From positions 1-22,756 of the forward strand of contig CABKML010000022.1 of the NCBI GenBank assembly GCA_902373515.1: a stretch of DNA of 22,756 nucleotides, given 5' to 3'. Made by a program: the position numbers and the translations under genes. A model generated the notes under the pieces. The model was given only the letters and a program-made list of their open reading frames with translations, was not told the origin of the DNA and made no database searches. Positions within the stretch are counted from its first letter, which is position 1; every line of letters starts with the position of its first letter. The DNA comes from an uncultured Eubacteriales bacterium (GTDB lineage Bacteria > Bacillota > Clostridia > Saccharofermentanales > Fastidiosipilaceae). Shown in pieces: positions 13,946 to 22,756 of the stretch.

Positions 13946-14611
13946 TTATACCTGATCGGCATCGGCATCGGCAGATTCAGTGGTTTGTAAAGCGTAAATT
14001 ACCCATTCGGCAATATTAGTGGTATGATCCCCGATTCTTTCCAAATATTTAGCTACCAGCAATAAGTCGGCGGCGTCTTCGCCTTCTGTCTGCCGATTAG
14101 CAATTGAGCGGATAATATCAGCCTTAGTAACGTTAAACAATTCATCTACCACGTCATCGTAAGCAATAACATCATGCGCCATGGCAATATTTCGGGTAAC
14201 ATAAGCCTCGATACCGGCGTTCAACATCAGCATCGTTTCCGTGGCCATTTTACTGATATGCGGAAATAGATCAATCCGACTGTTTTGGCCGAGCAAAATC
14301 GTCATTTCAGAAATGTCGGCAGCATGATCGCCGATGCGTTCCATATCCGTGACCATTTTCAAAGCCGCCGTCACCAACCTCAAGTCTTTGGCCACCGGTT
14401 GTTGCTGAATTAAAAGGTCAAAGCAAATATTTTCAATTTGCTTTTGCAAATGATTGATAATTGTATCAGCTTGCATAATTTGCTTCGCCGACTCCACATC
14501 TTTCCCGACTAAAGATTTAATCGCCAAGGTGATTGATTGTGTAACCTTCTCGCCCATTTCAACAATTTTATTATTTAATGTCTGCAATTGCTCTGTAAAT
14601 TTACTGCGCAT
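13946..14611 (-). CDS. phoU: PhoU, negative regulator of phosphate uptake and signalling
   Basis: A cytoplasmic protein of 221 residues made of two three-helix PhoU repeats. Each has the metal-binding motif: DMERIGDHAADI in the first and YLERIGDHTTNI in the second. PhoU links the Pst transporter to PhoR. An upstream in-frame GTG (14635) exists, but a GAGG motif sits at proper spacing before the ATG at 14611, which I take as the start. The C-terminus ADADADQV is encoded by three tandem GCCGAT hexamers, a small simple repeat next to the stop codon. Confidence 0.95.
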   Translation of the reverse strand: MRSKFTEQLQTLNNKIVEMGEKVTQSITLAIKSLVGKDVESAKQIMQADTIINHLQKQIENICFDLLIQQQPVAKDLRLVTAALKMVTDMERIGDHAADISEMTILLGQNSRIDLFPHISKMATETMLMLNAGIEAYVTRNIAMAHDVIAYDDVVDELFNVTKADIIRSIANRQTEGEDAADLLLVAKYLERIGDHTTNIAEWVIYALQTTESADADADQV

Positions 14612-14644
14612 AATCTGCCTCGTATCTTTTTTCACTTTATTGTC

Positions 14645-15403
14645 TCAGCCGAAACGACCTGTAATGTAGTCTTCCGTCCGCTTGTCCTGCGGATAGGTAA
14701 AGATGTGTTTTGTCTTACCGTATTCCACAATTTCACCGCTTAAGAAAAAGGCGGTATAGTCCGAAACCCGTACAGCTTGTTGCATATTATGGGTCACAAC
14801 CGCTACCGTATACTTTTGCTTCAAAGTTTGCATGAGTTCTTCTATTTTGGCGGTCGAAATCGGATCAAGTGCCGATGTCGGTTCGTCCATTAAAATGATT
14901 TCCGGATCAACCGCTAAGGCTCTTGCAATGCAAAGGCGCTGCTGCTGACCGCCTGATAAGCCGGAAGCGGAAGTATGCAATCTATCTTTGACCTCTGTCC
15001 AAAGCGCCGCTCCCTGTAAGCTCTTTTCTACAATCTCATTAAGTTGGCGCTTGTCTTTAATTCCATGTACCCGCGGTCCATAGGCTACATTATCAAAAAT
15101 GCTCATGGGAAAGGGATTGGCTTGCTGAAACACCATGCCGACTTTTTTACGCAAATTGCTCAAGTCGATGTTTGAGTTATAGATATTGACTCCGTTTATC
15201 AGCACTTGACCGGTAATTTTAACATTAGCAATCAGATCATTCAGACGATTTAAGGTCTTGAGAAAGGTCGATTTGCCGCAACCTGACGGACCGATAAAAG
15301 CAGTGATACTTTTTTCAGGAATGGTAATATTCACCTGTTTCAGCGCCTGAACGGCACCATAATATAAATTCAAATTCTGTACAGATATTTTATCAGTTTG
15401 CAT
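14645..15403 (-). CDS. pstB: Phosphate ABC transporter ATPase
   Basis: A protein of 252 residues, the ATP-hydrolysing subunit of the high-affinity Pst phosphate importer. It has Walker [10 protein letters not shown], the Q-loop [12 protein letters not shown] typical of PstB, the signature LSGGQQQR, Walker [13 protein letters not shown], the H-loop VTHNM and the PstB-type ending [13 protein letters not shown]. It lies four bases after pstA and 33 bases before phoU. Confidence 0.97.
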   Translation of the reverse strand: MQTDKISVQNLNLYYGAVQALKQVNITIPEKSITAFIGPSGCGKSTFLKTLNRLNDLIANVKITGQVLINGVNIYNSNIDLSNLRKKVGMVFQQANPFPMSIFDNVAYGPRVHGIKDKRQLNEIVEKSLQGAALWTEVKDRLHTSASGLSGGQQQRLCIARALAVDPEIILMDEPTSALDPISTAKIEELMQTLKQKYTVAVVTHNMQQAVRVSDYTAFFLSGEIVEYGKTKHIFTYPQDKRTEDYITGRFG

Positions 15404-15407
15404 TTCA

Positions 15408-16274
15408 TCATACCTTTCGTTTGCTAATTAAGTGTTTAAGCAGAATTTTTATTAATAAATTACTTGCCAAACTGAGACATAACAAAACTGCTGCTATCCC
15501 GAAGGCCGTAGTAAAATCGCCTTCAGCGGTAGCGGATAAATACATTTGTATGGTCAGCGTCCCTCCCGATTGCCAAGGCTTATGCAACAGAGCCGCTAAA
15601 TTTTTAGGTAAAAATTTGGCACTGCCGGCTGTAAATAATAAGGCCGCCGATTCACCGATAATACGTCCGACGGCTAAAATAATGCCTGTTAAAATACCCG
15701 GAAGAGCAGCGGGTAATAAAACTGTCCGTATCATATGCCATTTGCCGCTGCCTAAAGCAATTGCCGCACTGCGATACATAGCCGGTACTGCTTTCAATGC
15801 TTCCTGGGTATTTCTCGTCAGCAGAGGTAAAATCATCAAAATCAGGGTCAGCGCACCGGTTAATAAAGAATAACCCAGTCCTAATTTTTCGCCGAAAAAC
15901 AGCATTCCGAAGAGGCCGAAGATAATCGAGGGTATACCGGCCAATGTTTCTGTGGCAAATTCAATTAACGCAACTGCCTTGCCCCGTTCGGCATATTCAT
16001 TAAGATAAATTGCACTACCTATACCTAACGGCACGGCTATTACCATAGTTAAAATAATAATCAGACAGGTATTGACAATATTCCCGGCTATACCGACTTT
16101 TCCCGTCAGTACACTTTTTACACCGGTCAGAAATTCCCACGTAACTGTCTTGCTGCCGCGCCAAAATACATAGAGAATTATTCCCGCCAACAGGAAAACG
16201 GTAAAGGCTGCACAGAGATAAACTAATATACGCAACAGATAATCCTTCTGTTTTCGACCGTTGAGCGCTGTCAT
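15408..16274 (-). CDS. pstA: Phosphate ABC transporter permease PstA
   Basis: A membrane permease of 288 residues with about six helices. It has the MetI-like fold, with the EAA-type loop near [27 protein letters not shown], and the typical PstA stretches [15 protein letters not shown] and [19 protein letters not shown]. It forms the channel together with PstC. The start overlaps the pstC end by four bases, so the two are translationally coupled. Confidence 0.96.
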   Translation of the reverse strand: MTALNGRKQKDYLLRILVYLCAAFTVFLLAGIILYVFWRGSKTVTWEFLTGVKSVLTGKVGIAGNIVNTCLIIILTMVIAVPLGIGSAIYLNEYAERGKAVALIEFATETLAGIPSIIFGLFGMLFFGEKLGLGYSLLTGALTLILMILPLLTRNTQEALKAVPAMYRSAAIALGSGKWHMIRTVLLPAALPGILTGIILAVGRIIGESAALLFTAGSAKFLPKNLAALLHKPWQSGGTLTIQMYLSATAEGDFTTAFGIAAVLLCLSLASNLLIKILLKHLISKRKV

Positions 16275-17164
16275 ACATTCACCTTTTTCCTTGCTCGCAA
16301 CAAAGCAAAATTCACTAATAAAATAAATACATAAAGAATAAGACCGACTGTAAACAGTACCCGGCGATGCAAACCGGAAGCATAACTCATTTCGCTGACT
16401 AATTGTGTAGTTAAAGTACGTACCGAATTAAAGGGCAGGGGGAAATTAACAGTGCCTCCGGCGACCATATTAATTGCCATCGCTTCACCCAAGGCTCGAC
16501 CTGTCCCTAAGACAATTCCGGTTAAAATCCCGGATTTTGCAGCCGGAATTACAACCAGAAATATTGTCTGTTCTTCACTTGAACCCAAGGCCAAGGCTGC
16601 TGCACGTAAATTTGCCGATACTGAGCGTAAAGAAGCGGTACTGACACTAATTACAGTGGGCAAAATCATAATTGCTAAGACAATTACAGCTGCCAATAAA
16701 TTTGCTCCGCCGGTAAATTGATGCGTTTTATCACCGGCAAAGCAGACTTTTTCCAGTTTGTATAAGCACGGATTAAGCAGAATCATGCCCAAGAGACCAT
16801 ATATAACTGACGGCACGGCAGCCAGCAGTTCCACAGCATCGGCAACGATTGCCGCCAACATTTTATTAGCCATTTCGGTTAAAAAGACAGCCGTCAACAA
16901 AGCAATAGGCACAGCGATTACTACAGATAAGCATGTAGCGAGCAACGAAGTTAAAATTATATATTGCACACCGTAGGCAGGCTGCGCTGCAGTCGGCTGC
17001 CAGACTGATTGTCCCAGCAAATTACCGATACCGACTTCCTTAAAGGCCGGGATGCCTTTCAGCAGGAGATAAATACTTATTGCCATAACTGCAAATATAG
17101 CCATTGTCGCACAGAGCAGACAGACTGCAGCTGCCGAGCGTTCAATAATTTTTTCTTTACGCAT
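16271..17164 (-). CDS. pstC: Phosphate ABC transporter permease PstC
   Basis: A membrane permease of 297 residues with six predicted helices and the PstC-type elements AVFLTEMANK, VELLAAVPSVIYGLLGM and GRALGEAMAINMVAGG. The EAA-like loop is SLRSVSANLRAAALALGSSEEQT. It pairs with PstA in the membrane. AGGAG precedes the ATG, 13 bases after the pstS stop. Confidence 0.96.
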   Translation of the reverse strand: MRKEKIIERSAAAVCLLCATMAIFAVMAISIYLLLKGIPAFKEVGIGNLLGQSVWQPTAAQPAYGVQYIILTSLLATCLSVVIAVPIALLTAVFLTEMANKMLAAIVADAVELLAAVPSVIYGLLGMILLNPCLYKLEKVCFAGDKTHQFTGGANLLAAVIVLAIMILPTVISVSTASLRSVSANLRAAALALGSSEEQTIFLVVIPAAKSGILTGIVLGTGRALGEAMAINMVAGGTVNFPLPFNSVRTLTTQLVSEMSYASGLHRRVLFTVGLILYVFILLVNFALLRARKKVNV

Positions 17165-17177
17165 TATCTGCTCCTAC

Positions 17178-18014
17178 TTACTCCGAAATAATCAAACCGA
17201 CTTTTTTAATAATGTCTTTACCGGCGGGCGATTGTACATATTTGAACCAAGCTTGTACCGCCTCATTCTGAGCGCTTATTTCGCCTTTTGTCGCCATAAC
17301 AAAAGGCCTTTGCAATTTGTATTTGCCGGCCGAAATCTCCGCTTCCGTCGCCGATACACCATCCAATTTGAGACTGTTCACCGTTTTGTCAACAACATCC
17401 AATGACACATAACCGATAGCTCCCGGCGTTGCTGCCGTTTTAGCTAATACCGCTCCGGTAGAATCCAATTCCTGCGCGTATTTGCAATTATTTTTAATTT
17501 TGAGAATTTCTTCAAAAGCATCTCGCGTACCTGAGGCCGCCTCCCGTCCGAGAACTATAATTTGCTCATCCTTACCGCCTAATTCCTGCCAATTTTTTAT
17601 TTCACCCTTATAGATTTTTACTAACTGTTCAGTTGTAATATTTTTGACGGGATTTTCTTTATTTGAAATCACGGCAATACCGTCAATGGCCACAATATTT
17701 TCTACCAAACCTGCAGATTTTTCAGCTGCTTTCAAAGGCCGGGAAGCATTACCGATTTTAACTGAACCGGCGGATAAAGCCTCCAAACCGGCGCCTGAGC
17801 CTGTATATTCAACCGTTACTGTCAGCTGCGGATTGGCGGTCATAAAGCTGTCTACCAGAGCATCACATAATTTCTGCATTGAAGTTGAACCGGCCAATGT
17901 TACAGTGCCGTTTACACTTTTGCTCTTCCCGGAGCTTGCAGATTTGCTGCAGGCGGTGGTTGAACCGGCCACAAGTCCTAAAATCAGTAGGATGCTGATC
18001 AATGTTTTTTTCAT
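17178..18014 (-). CDS. pstS: Phosphate-binding lipoprotein PstS
   Basis: The 278-residue binding protein that captures phosphate outside the cell. Its signal peptide is a lipoprotein type ending STTAC, with Cys22 as the likely lipid-anchored residue; the lipobox (TTAC) departs from the usual LxGC. Phosphate-contacting segments are clear: AGSTSMQKL, TGSGAGLEAL and GREAASGTRDAFEE. First gene of pstSCAB-phoU-phoP-phoR. AGAGG supports the ATG. Pho-box-like hexamers lie upstream, in the region shared with the LRR gene. Confidence 0.95.
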   Translation of the reverse strand: MKKTLISILLILGLVAGSTTACSKSASSGKSKSVNGTVTLAGSTSMQKLCDALVDSFMTANPQLTVTVEYTGSGAGLEALSAGSVKIGNASRPLKAAEKSAGLVENIVAIDGIAVISNKENPVKNITTEQLVKIYKGEIKNWQELGGKDEQIIVLGREAASGTRDAFEEILKIKNNCKYAQELDSTGAVLAKTAATPGAIGYVSLDVVDKTVNSLKLDGVSATEAEISAGKYKLQRPFVMATKGEISAQNEAVQAWFKYVQSPAGKDIIKKVGLIISE

Positions 18015-18080
18015 ACATTATCCTCTTTCTCAAAAACGTTGTGCAAAGTTTTTTGTTTTGCAGTTTTAGGATAAGCAGTC

Positions 18081-18113
18081 TATGTAAAGTCTGAACTTCG
18101 CCTTATGTAAAGT
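18081..18113 (-). promoter_or_regulatory. Pho-box-like repeat upstream of pstS
   Basis: On the minus strand ACTTTACATA occurs at 18081-18090 and again at 18104-18113, 23 bases apart (about two helical turns). TTTACA/TTAACA hexamers at turn-spaced intervals are the known binding pattern of Firmicutes PhoP. A weak TATCCT lies about 10 bases downstream. Confidence 0.55.
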
Positions 18114-18191
18114 ACAGGTAAAATTATCGGGCGGAAATTGCGCCAGTCAGACAACTTCTTGCCAAAATGTGACTTAAACTCTGGACCATTC

Positions 18192-18213
18192 TGTAAACAT
18201 AAGTTAACATAAG
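18192..18213 (+). promoter_or_regulatory. Pho-box-like direct repeat upstream of the LRR gene
   Basis: TAAACATAAG is followed directly by TTAACATAAG, a 10-bp tandem repeat with one mismatch. It carries TAAACA and TTAACA hexamers with 4-base spacing, close to the TTAACA-N4-6-TTAACA PhoP pattern. It ends 24 bases before the ATG at 18238. Confidence 0.5.
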
Positions 18214-18237
18214 CGAATTACATTTTTAGGAGTATTT

Positions 18238-19692
18238 ATGCTGCATAAATCATTAAAACTTAAGGCTTTCACCTTGCTGACCGGCATTTCACTTTTCTGC
18301 CTGTCACTTAATTTTTCTCCGCTTACACCACAGGTAGCCGCCGCCGTCGTAACGCCGGTAGAACTGAACGAAACAAATTTCCCGGACCCTGTTTTCCGCG
18401 ACTATCTCAAAGAAACCTTTGACTTTAATCGCAACAATATAGTTGACGTTAGCGAAATGAAGTTTGCTAAAAAAATCATGCCGAACGAAGATCTTCGTCC
18501 TCAAATTAAAAGCGTCAAAGGCATCGAATTGTTTCCTGAACTTGATACTTTGAATATTAATGACAGTCTGATTGACACTATTGATATCAGTCAAAATCCG
18601 CAGCTTAAAGCCTTGGATATCAGCGATACCGGCGTCAGCAGTTTGGATGTCACCCATAATCCTGATTTAAAAATCCTGAAATTCGACCGCACAAAAGTAA
18701 ATAAAATCGATTTGACACATAATCCGAATTTGCAGCATCTTTATTGTCTCGTCGCTCCCGTTACCGAACTTGATTTAAGTCAAAATCCCGAATTACAATT
18801 TTTAGATTGTAGCGGCACTTCTATAAGTAAGTTGGACCTCAGTCATAATCCGAAATTGCATTCCGTTCATTGCAACAACACGAAAATTACCGTCCTTGAC
18901 CTCAGTCATAATCCTGATTTGGTAAGTTTGTTCTGTGAATATAATGACATCAGCTCTCTCGATTTACATGCCAATACGAAATTGGAGAACTTACGTTGTC
19001 ATTACATGAATTTAGCCGAATTGGACTTAAGCGCCAATTCGAATATCAATGATAATAATCGTTATTATCGCCAAACTTTACCGCAAAAAATGCAGGCAAC
19101 ATTAAAAGACGGCGCTTATACTTTTGATTTACGCGCTGCCGGCATAGATATTACCAAGATTAAAAATTTAGGAATTATTCCGGCAAACAGCCCGCATTTT
19201 GAAAACGAGCCGAATGAAGCTGCTGTCCTCAATAATTTGCCTCAAGGTGTTACTTATGCGAAAGATAGCGGTATTTTAACTGTAAATGAAGCGGCGGCGA
19301 AGAATTTAGCCAAAGTTACTTACTTAAGAGATGTTAACAATCCGCTTTACACGCTGCCTATGGATGTAAGTATTAACCTCGAATATATTAATCCCCAAAA
19401 GAAGCCCCAACCTCAGAACCCCCAGCCGCAGCCCCAACCTCAACCTGAACAGCCTGAGCCGAAAACAAAACCGACGGCAGAACAGAACCGACCACTTGCC
19501 TTTGACCCTTCGACGCAAGCTGCAGGCAGTCAGATATCTACCGGCGCACCCAAAGTTCAGCGCAATAATTTACAGAAAGACAAATTCCAAGTTGCCAAAA
19601 CAGGTGAACTTGCAAGCCAAGGCAGCGGCATCATCTGCTTAATTTCTTTGGCGGCGCTTGCTTTCGCCGAATTAAACAAAAGAGCAAATTAA
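18238..19692 (+). CDS. Leucine-rich-repeat surface protein with noncanonical sortase signal
   Basis: An exported protein of 484 residues: signal peptide (about 1-36), an N-terminal module NFPDPVFRDYLKETF, an EF-hand-like calcium loop at 62-73 (Asp62, Asn64, Asn66, Ile68, Asp70, Glu73), then about eight LRRs of 20-21 residues with the consensus LDLSHNPxLxxLxCxxTxIxx (about 95-265). A beta-rich domain follows, then a Pro/Gln-rich spacer (about 377-415). The C-terminus has VAKTGE (452-457), a hydrophobic stretch GIICLISLAALAFA and a basic tail LNKRAN, the layout of a sortase signal with VAKTG in place of LPxTG. AGGAG supports the ATG. It is transcribed away from pstS from a region with Pho-box-like repeats. 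The role is unknown; adhesion or ligand binding at the cell wall is the usual guess for such proteins. Confidence 0.85.
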   Translation: MLHKSLKLKAFTLLTGISLFCLSLNFSPLTPQVAAAVVTPVELNETNFPDPVFRDYLKETFDFNRNNIVDVSEMKFAKKIMPNEDLRPQIKSVKGIELFPELDTLNINDSLIDTIDISQNPQLKALDISDTGVSSLDVTHNPDLKILKFDRTKVNKIDLTHNPNLQHLYCLVAPVTELDLSQNPELQFLDCSGTSISKLDLSHNPKLHSVHCNNTKITVLDLSHNPDLVSLFCEYNDISSLDLHANTKLENLRCHYMNLAELDLSANSNINDNNRYYRQTLPQKMQATLKDGAYTFDLRAAGIDITKIKNLGIIPANSPHFENEPNEAAVLNNLPQGVTYAKDSGILTVNEAAAKNLAKVTYLRDVNNPLYTLPMDVSINLEYINPQKKPQPQNPQPQPQPQPEQPEPKTKPTAEQNRPLAFDPSTQAAGSQISTGAPKVQRNNLQKDKFQVAKTGELASQGSGIICLISLAALAFAELNKRAN

Positions 19693-19739
19693 TAGTAGGT
19701 TATAAGCTCACAATATTTGCATTTAAGGCGCTTTTTTGC

Positions 19740-19768
19740 TTGACCCTCCGCTTGCTTTGCGCTATCAT
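19740..19768 (+). promoter_or_regulatory. Promoter of pyrG
   Basis: TTGACC (19740-19745), a 17-base spacer and TATCAT (19763-19768). The start of transcription would be about 110 bases before the pyrG ATG. Confidence 0.65.
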
Positions 19769-19802
19769 AACAAAATAATTGTTGAAAATGTTGCAGACGT
19801 AG

Positions 19803-19838
19803 AAGCTCCTATTCTCTCTTTAGGTAATAGGAGCTTTT
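19803..19838 (+). terminator. Hairpin in the pyrG leader (candidate attenuator)
   Basis: An 11-bp perfect stem AAGCTCCTATT / AATAGGAGCTT with a 12-base loop, followed by only four T in all. In B. subtilis, pyrG is controlled by a CTP-responsive leader terminator whose upstream arm is pyrimidine-rich, as here (CTCCTATTCTCTCTTT). The initial GGGC transcript that the B. subtilis mechanism needs is not evident at the expected start. Confidence 0.5.
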
Positions 19839-19876
19839 GGTGTGTATTTGCCGAAACTGAAATTACAGAAAGGTAA

Positions 19877-21499
<1,623 letters not shown>

Positions 21500-21535
21500 A
21501 GGCATGCGATTAGATTAATCGTTGTAATTAAAGAG

Positions 21536-21567
21536 AAAGACCATATCAAGCAGATATGGTCTTTTTT
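21536..21567. terminator. Strong, probably bidirectional terminator after pyrG
   Basis: A 12-bp perfect stem AAAGACCATATC / GATATGGTCTTT with a 5-base loop, T-rich on one side and A-rich on the other, so it can serve both pyrG (+) and the convergent gene that ends at 21595 (-). Confidence 0.93.
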
Positions 21568-21594
21568 GTGTGTTCTAACAGCAGCTTGCAGCTT

Positions 21595-22545
21595 TTAGCG
21601 ACGTAACGACTGACTCATTCTGAAATAAGTATGTCTTTTGCCGCGAATAGCCAAAGATAAAGTCAATAAATTCTCAGGATCGGGCATCCGGCCGAACGAT
21701 CCGTCCCCCAAATGGTGGATATCGAAACCACAGCGCTTATTAGCCAGCGCAATTTCTCTGATAGTTTGCGCATCGGCACTTTCCTGACTGGTACCGACAA
21801 CGGCCATCGTCAAAGCGCCTTTAGCCTTAATTTTACGCACCAGAGCGGTCAATTCCGCTTCCCCGACTCCCGGCACTGTCCCGGCTGCCGGTAACAAAAT
21901 AACATCAGCCCCCGCATCGACAAAGTCCAATACGGCCTGCTCATCCACAACTTTTTCCGCTAAACCGGCGGCGTGCATCTTACCGACAAAAACCAAGCCG
22001 GAAAAATATTGCTTCGCCAATTTGACCGCTGCCTTCAGTGAGCTGTTACTGACACCTGTTCCGGGATTACCGGTTAAACAGATAAAATCAGCGCCCTGCT
22101 TTTCTGCTGCCTGCAACGTTTCCCGGCTGACTTGCCGGCCCGGCGGCAAGGTAATTAAATCGCTCATCAGCCTGAGCTCCTCCAGCCCCGGCACCGTCCC
22201 CATCGCCTCCATCGCCGATGCACAGCCAACTTGCGCATCGACCGGCTCCAAATTAATGCCTAACGGCATGGACGTCAATTCTTTGAGATAGGCAATCGGA
22301 TTGCTGCAATTTTCCAAACCTGAAACGAAACGAGTGTTCACATCATACTCATTCAGGATAACCATATCGGCGGCAAAAGCCCGCATAACCTCGGCATTAC
22401 TGACTCCGGCCAACAAAGGAGCTGCCGTCACCACCGTTTCACCGACGATAATGCGTCCTTCACTGGCTAAAATTGCCTGTTTCAGCTCAGCCCCGGCCAA
22501 TGCTGCAATTTCACTACTGTACGCACTTAATAATCTTTTAGTCAC
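21595..22545 (-). CDS. TIM-barrel-like protein of unknown function (probably DUF7916)
   Basis: A soluble protein of 316 residues. The pattern SEIAALAGAELKQAILASEGRIIVGETVV, then ADMVILNEYDVN, PLGINLEPVD, GADFICLTGNPGTGVSN and a late GADVILLPAAGTVPG is repetitive beta-alpha sequence typical of a (beta/alpha)8 barrel. I believe it belongs to the family listed as DUF7916, sometimes mislabelled as a haloacid-dehalogenase-like or PEP-phosphonomutase-like protein. No characterised reaction is known to me. The start is a GTG at 22545 with GAGG six bases upstream. It begins 17 bases after the stop of xpt on the same strand, so they are likely co-transcribed, which hints at a role near purine salvage or nucleotide sugars. 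Confidence 0.7.
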   Translation of the reverse strand: MTKRLLSAYSSEIAALAGAELKQAILASEGRIIVGETVVTAAPLLAGVSNAEVMRAFAADMVILNEYDVNTRFVSGLENCSNPIAYLKELTSMPLGINLEPVDAQVGCASAMEAMGTVPGLEELRLMSDLITLPPGRQVSRETLQAAEKQGADFICLTGNPGTGVSNSSLKAAVKLAKQYFSGLVFVGKMHAAGLAEKVVDEQAVLDFVDAGADVILLPAAGTVPGVGEAELTALVRKIKAKGALTMAVVGTSQESADAQTIREIALANKRCGFDIHHLGDGSFGRMPDPENLLTLSLAIRGKRHTYFRMSQSLRR

Positions 22546-22562
22546 TTAAACCTCATGCTCTC

Positions 22563-22756
22563 CTAATCGGCAAAAACAATTTTACCGTCAGCGATGGCCT
22601 TAATACGGGCCAAGGATTCCAAATGATAACCGGCTTTTCTCAACTTATCGCCACCGCCCTGGAAGGACTTTTCAATCACGGCACACAAGCCGACAACTTC
22701 GCACTGCGCCTGCCGACAAAGACTAATCAGCCCCTGCATAGCTTCTCCATGAGCCA
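22563..22756 (-). CDS. xpt: Xanthine phosphoribosyltransferase, C-terminal part
   Basis: The last 63 codons are visible; the 5' part lies beyond the window. The sequence AHGEAMQGLISLCRQAQ, VVGLCAVIEKSFQGGGDKL and then HLESLARI matches the C-terminal region of Xpt, which converts xanthine and PRPP to XMP in purine salvage. GEAMQGL corresponds to the helix after the PRPP loop, and VIEKSFQGGG is a family hallmark. The stop TAG at 22563-22565 lies 17 bases before the next gene. Any purine riboswitch would lie outside the window. Confidence 0.85.
   Translation of the reverse strand, partial: AHGEAMQGLISLCRQAQCEVVGLCAVIEKSFQGGGDKLRKAGYHLESLARIKAIADGKIVFAD

Noticed and set aside
18780..18960. Repeated DNA words (CTCAGTCATAATCC) as a possible non-coding repeat array
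   Set aside because: They are explained by the LDLSHNP consensus of the leucine-rich repeats.

Overview
The window comes from a low-to-moderate GC Gram-positive bacterium, most likely of the Clostridia. The evidence is the order rplU-prp-rpmA-obgE-yhbY, an L27 with a cleavable N-terminal extension next to its protease Prp, a DUF4364 gene, a small clostridial PilT-like P-loop protein, a Pho system of pstSCAB-phoU-phoP-phoR layout, and a sortase-type surface protein. I cannot fix the genus.

Layout. 1-1605 (-): the 3'-truncated gene of an ABC exporter with fused membrane and ATPase domains, behind a consensus promoter that overlaps a dyad. 1776-3263 (-): cstA. 3687-6172 (+): tyrS, a P-loop protein and a DUF4364 protein. 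6191-8953 (-): the ribosomal/GTPase cluster rplU-prp-rpmA-obgE-yhbY, with an L21-type leader and a terminator between rpmA and obgE. 9085-11840: an accessory island. 11920-18014 (-): pstS-pstC-pstA-pstB-phoU-phoP-phoR. 18238-19692 (+): a leucine-rich-repeat surface protein transcribed away from pstS. 19886-21499 (+): pyrG. 21595-22756 (-): the 3' end of xpt followed by a TIM-barrel-like protein of unknown function.

The accessory island is the most unusual part. Its left end is a 443-bp element with imperfect terminal inverted repeats and only the N-terminal HTH part of a transposase. Its right end has tandem GTTACA-type repeats resembling an IS21-family end. Between them, on the minus strand behind a good promoter, lie a broken XRE-family regulator, a 28-residue small ORF, a secreted papain-fold cysteine protease split by one base in an A7 tract, and a four-helix membrane protein whose ATG abuts the protease stop codon. 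A second, decayed copy of the small ORF follows. The two copies bracket the module as 55-bp direct repeats (48/55 identical), which suggests the remnant of a tandem peptide-protease-membrane cassette.

The Pho genes form a complete phosphate uptake and sensing unit. Repeated TTTACA/TTAACA hexamers in the pstS/LRR intergenic region suggest that the surface protein is also under phosphate control. The LRR protein ends in a VAKTGE motif instead of LPxTG. L27 has an altered cleavage site (LLS|S instead of FFA|S), and its presumed protease Prp carries an unusual N-terminal insertion; the two may have co-evolved. No tRNA, rRNA or CRISPR was seen.
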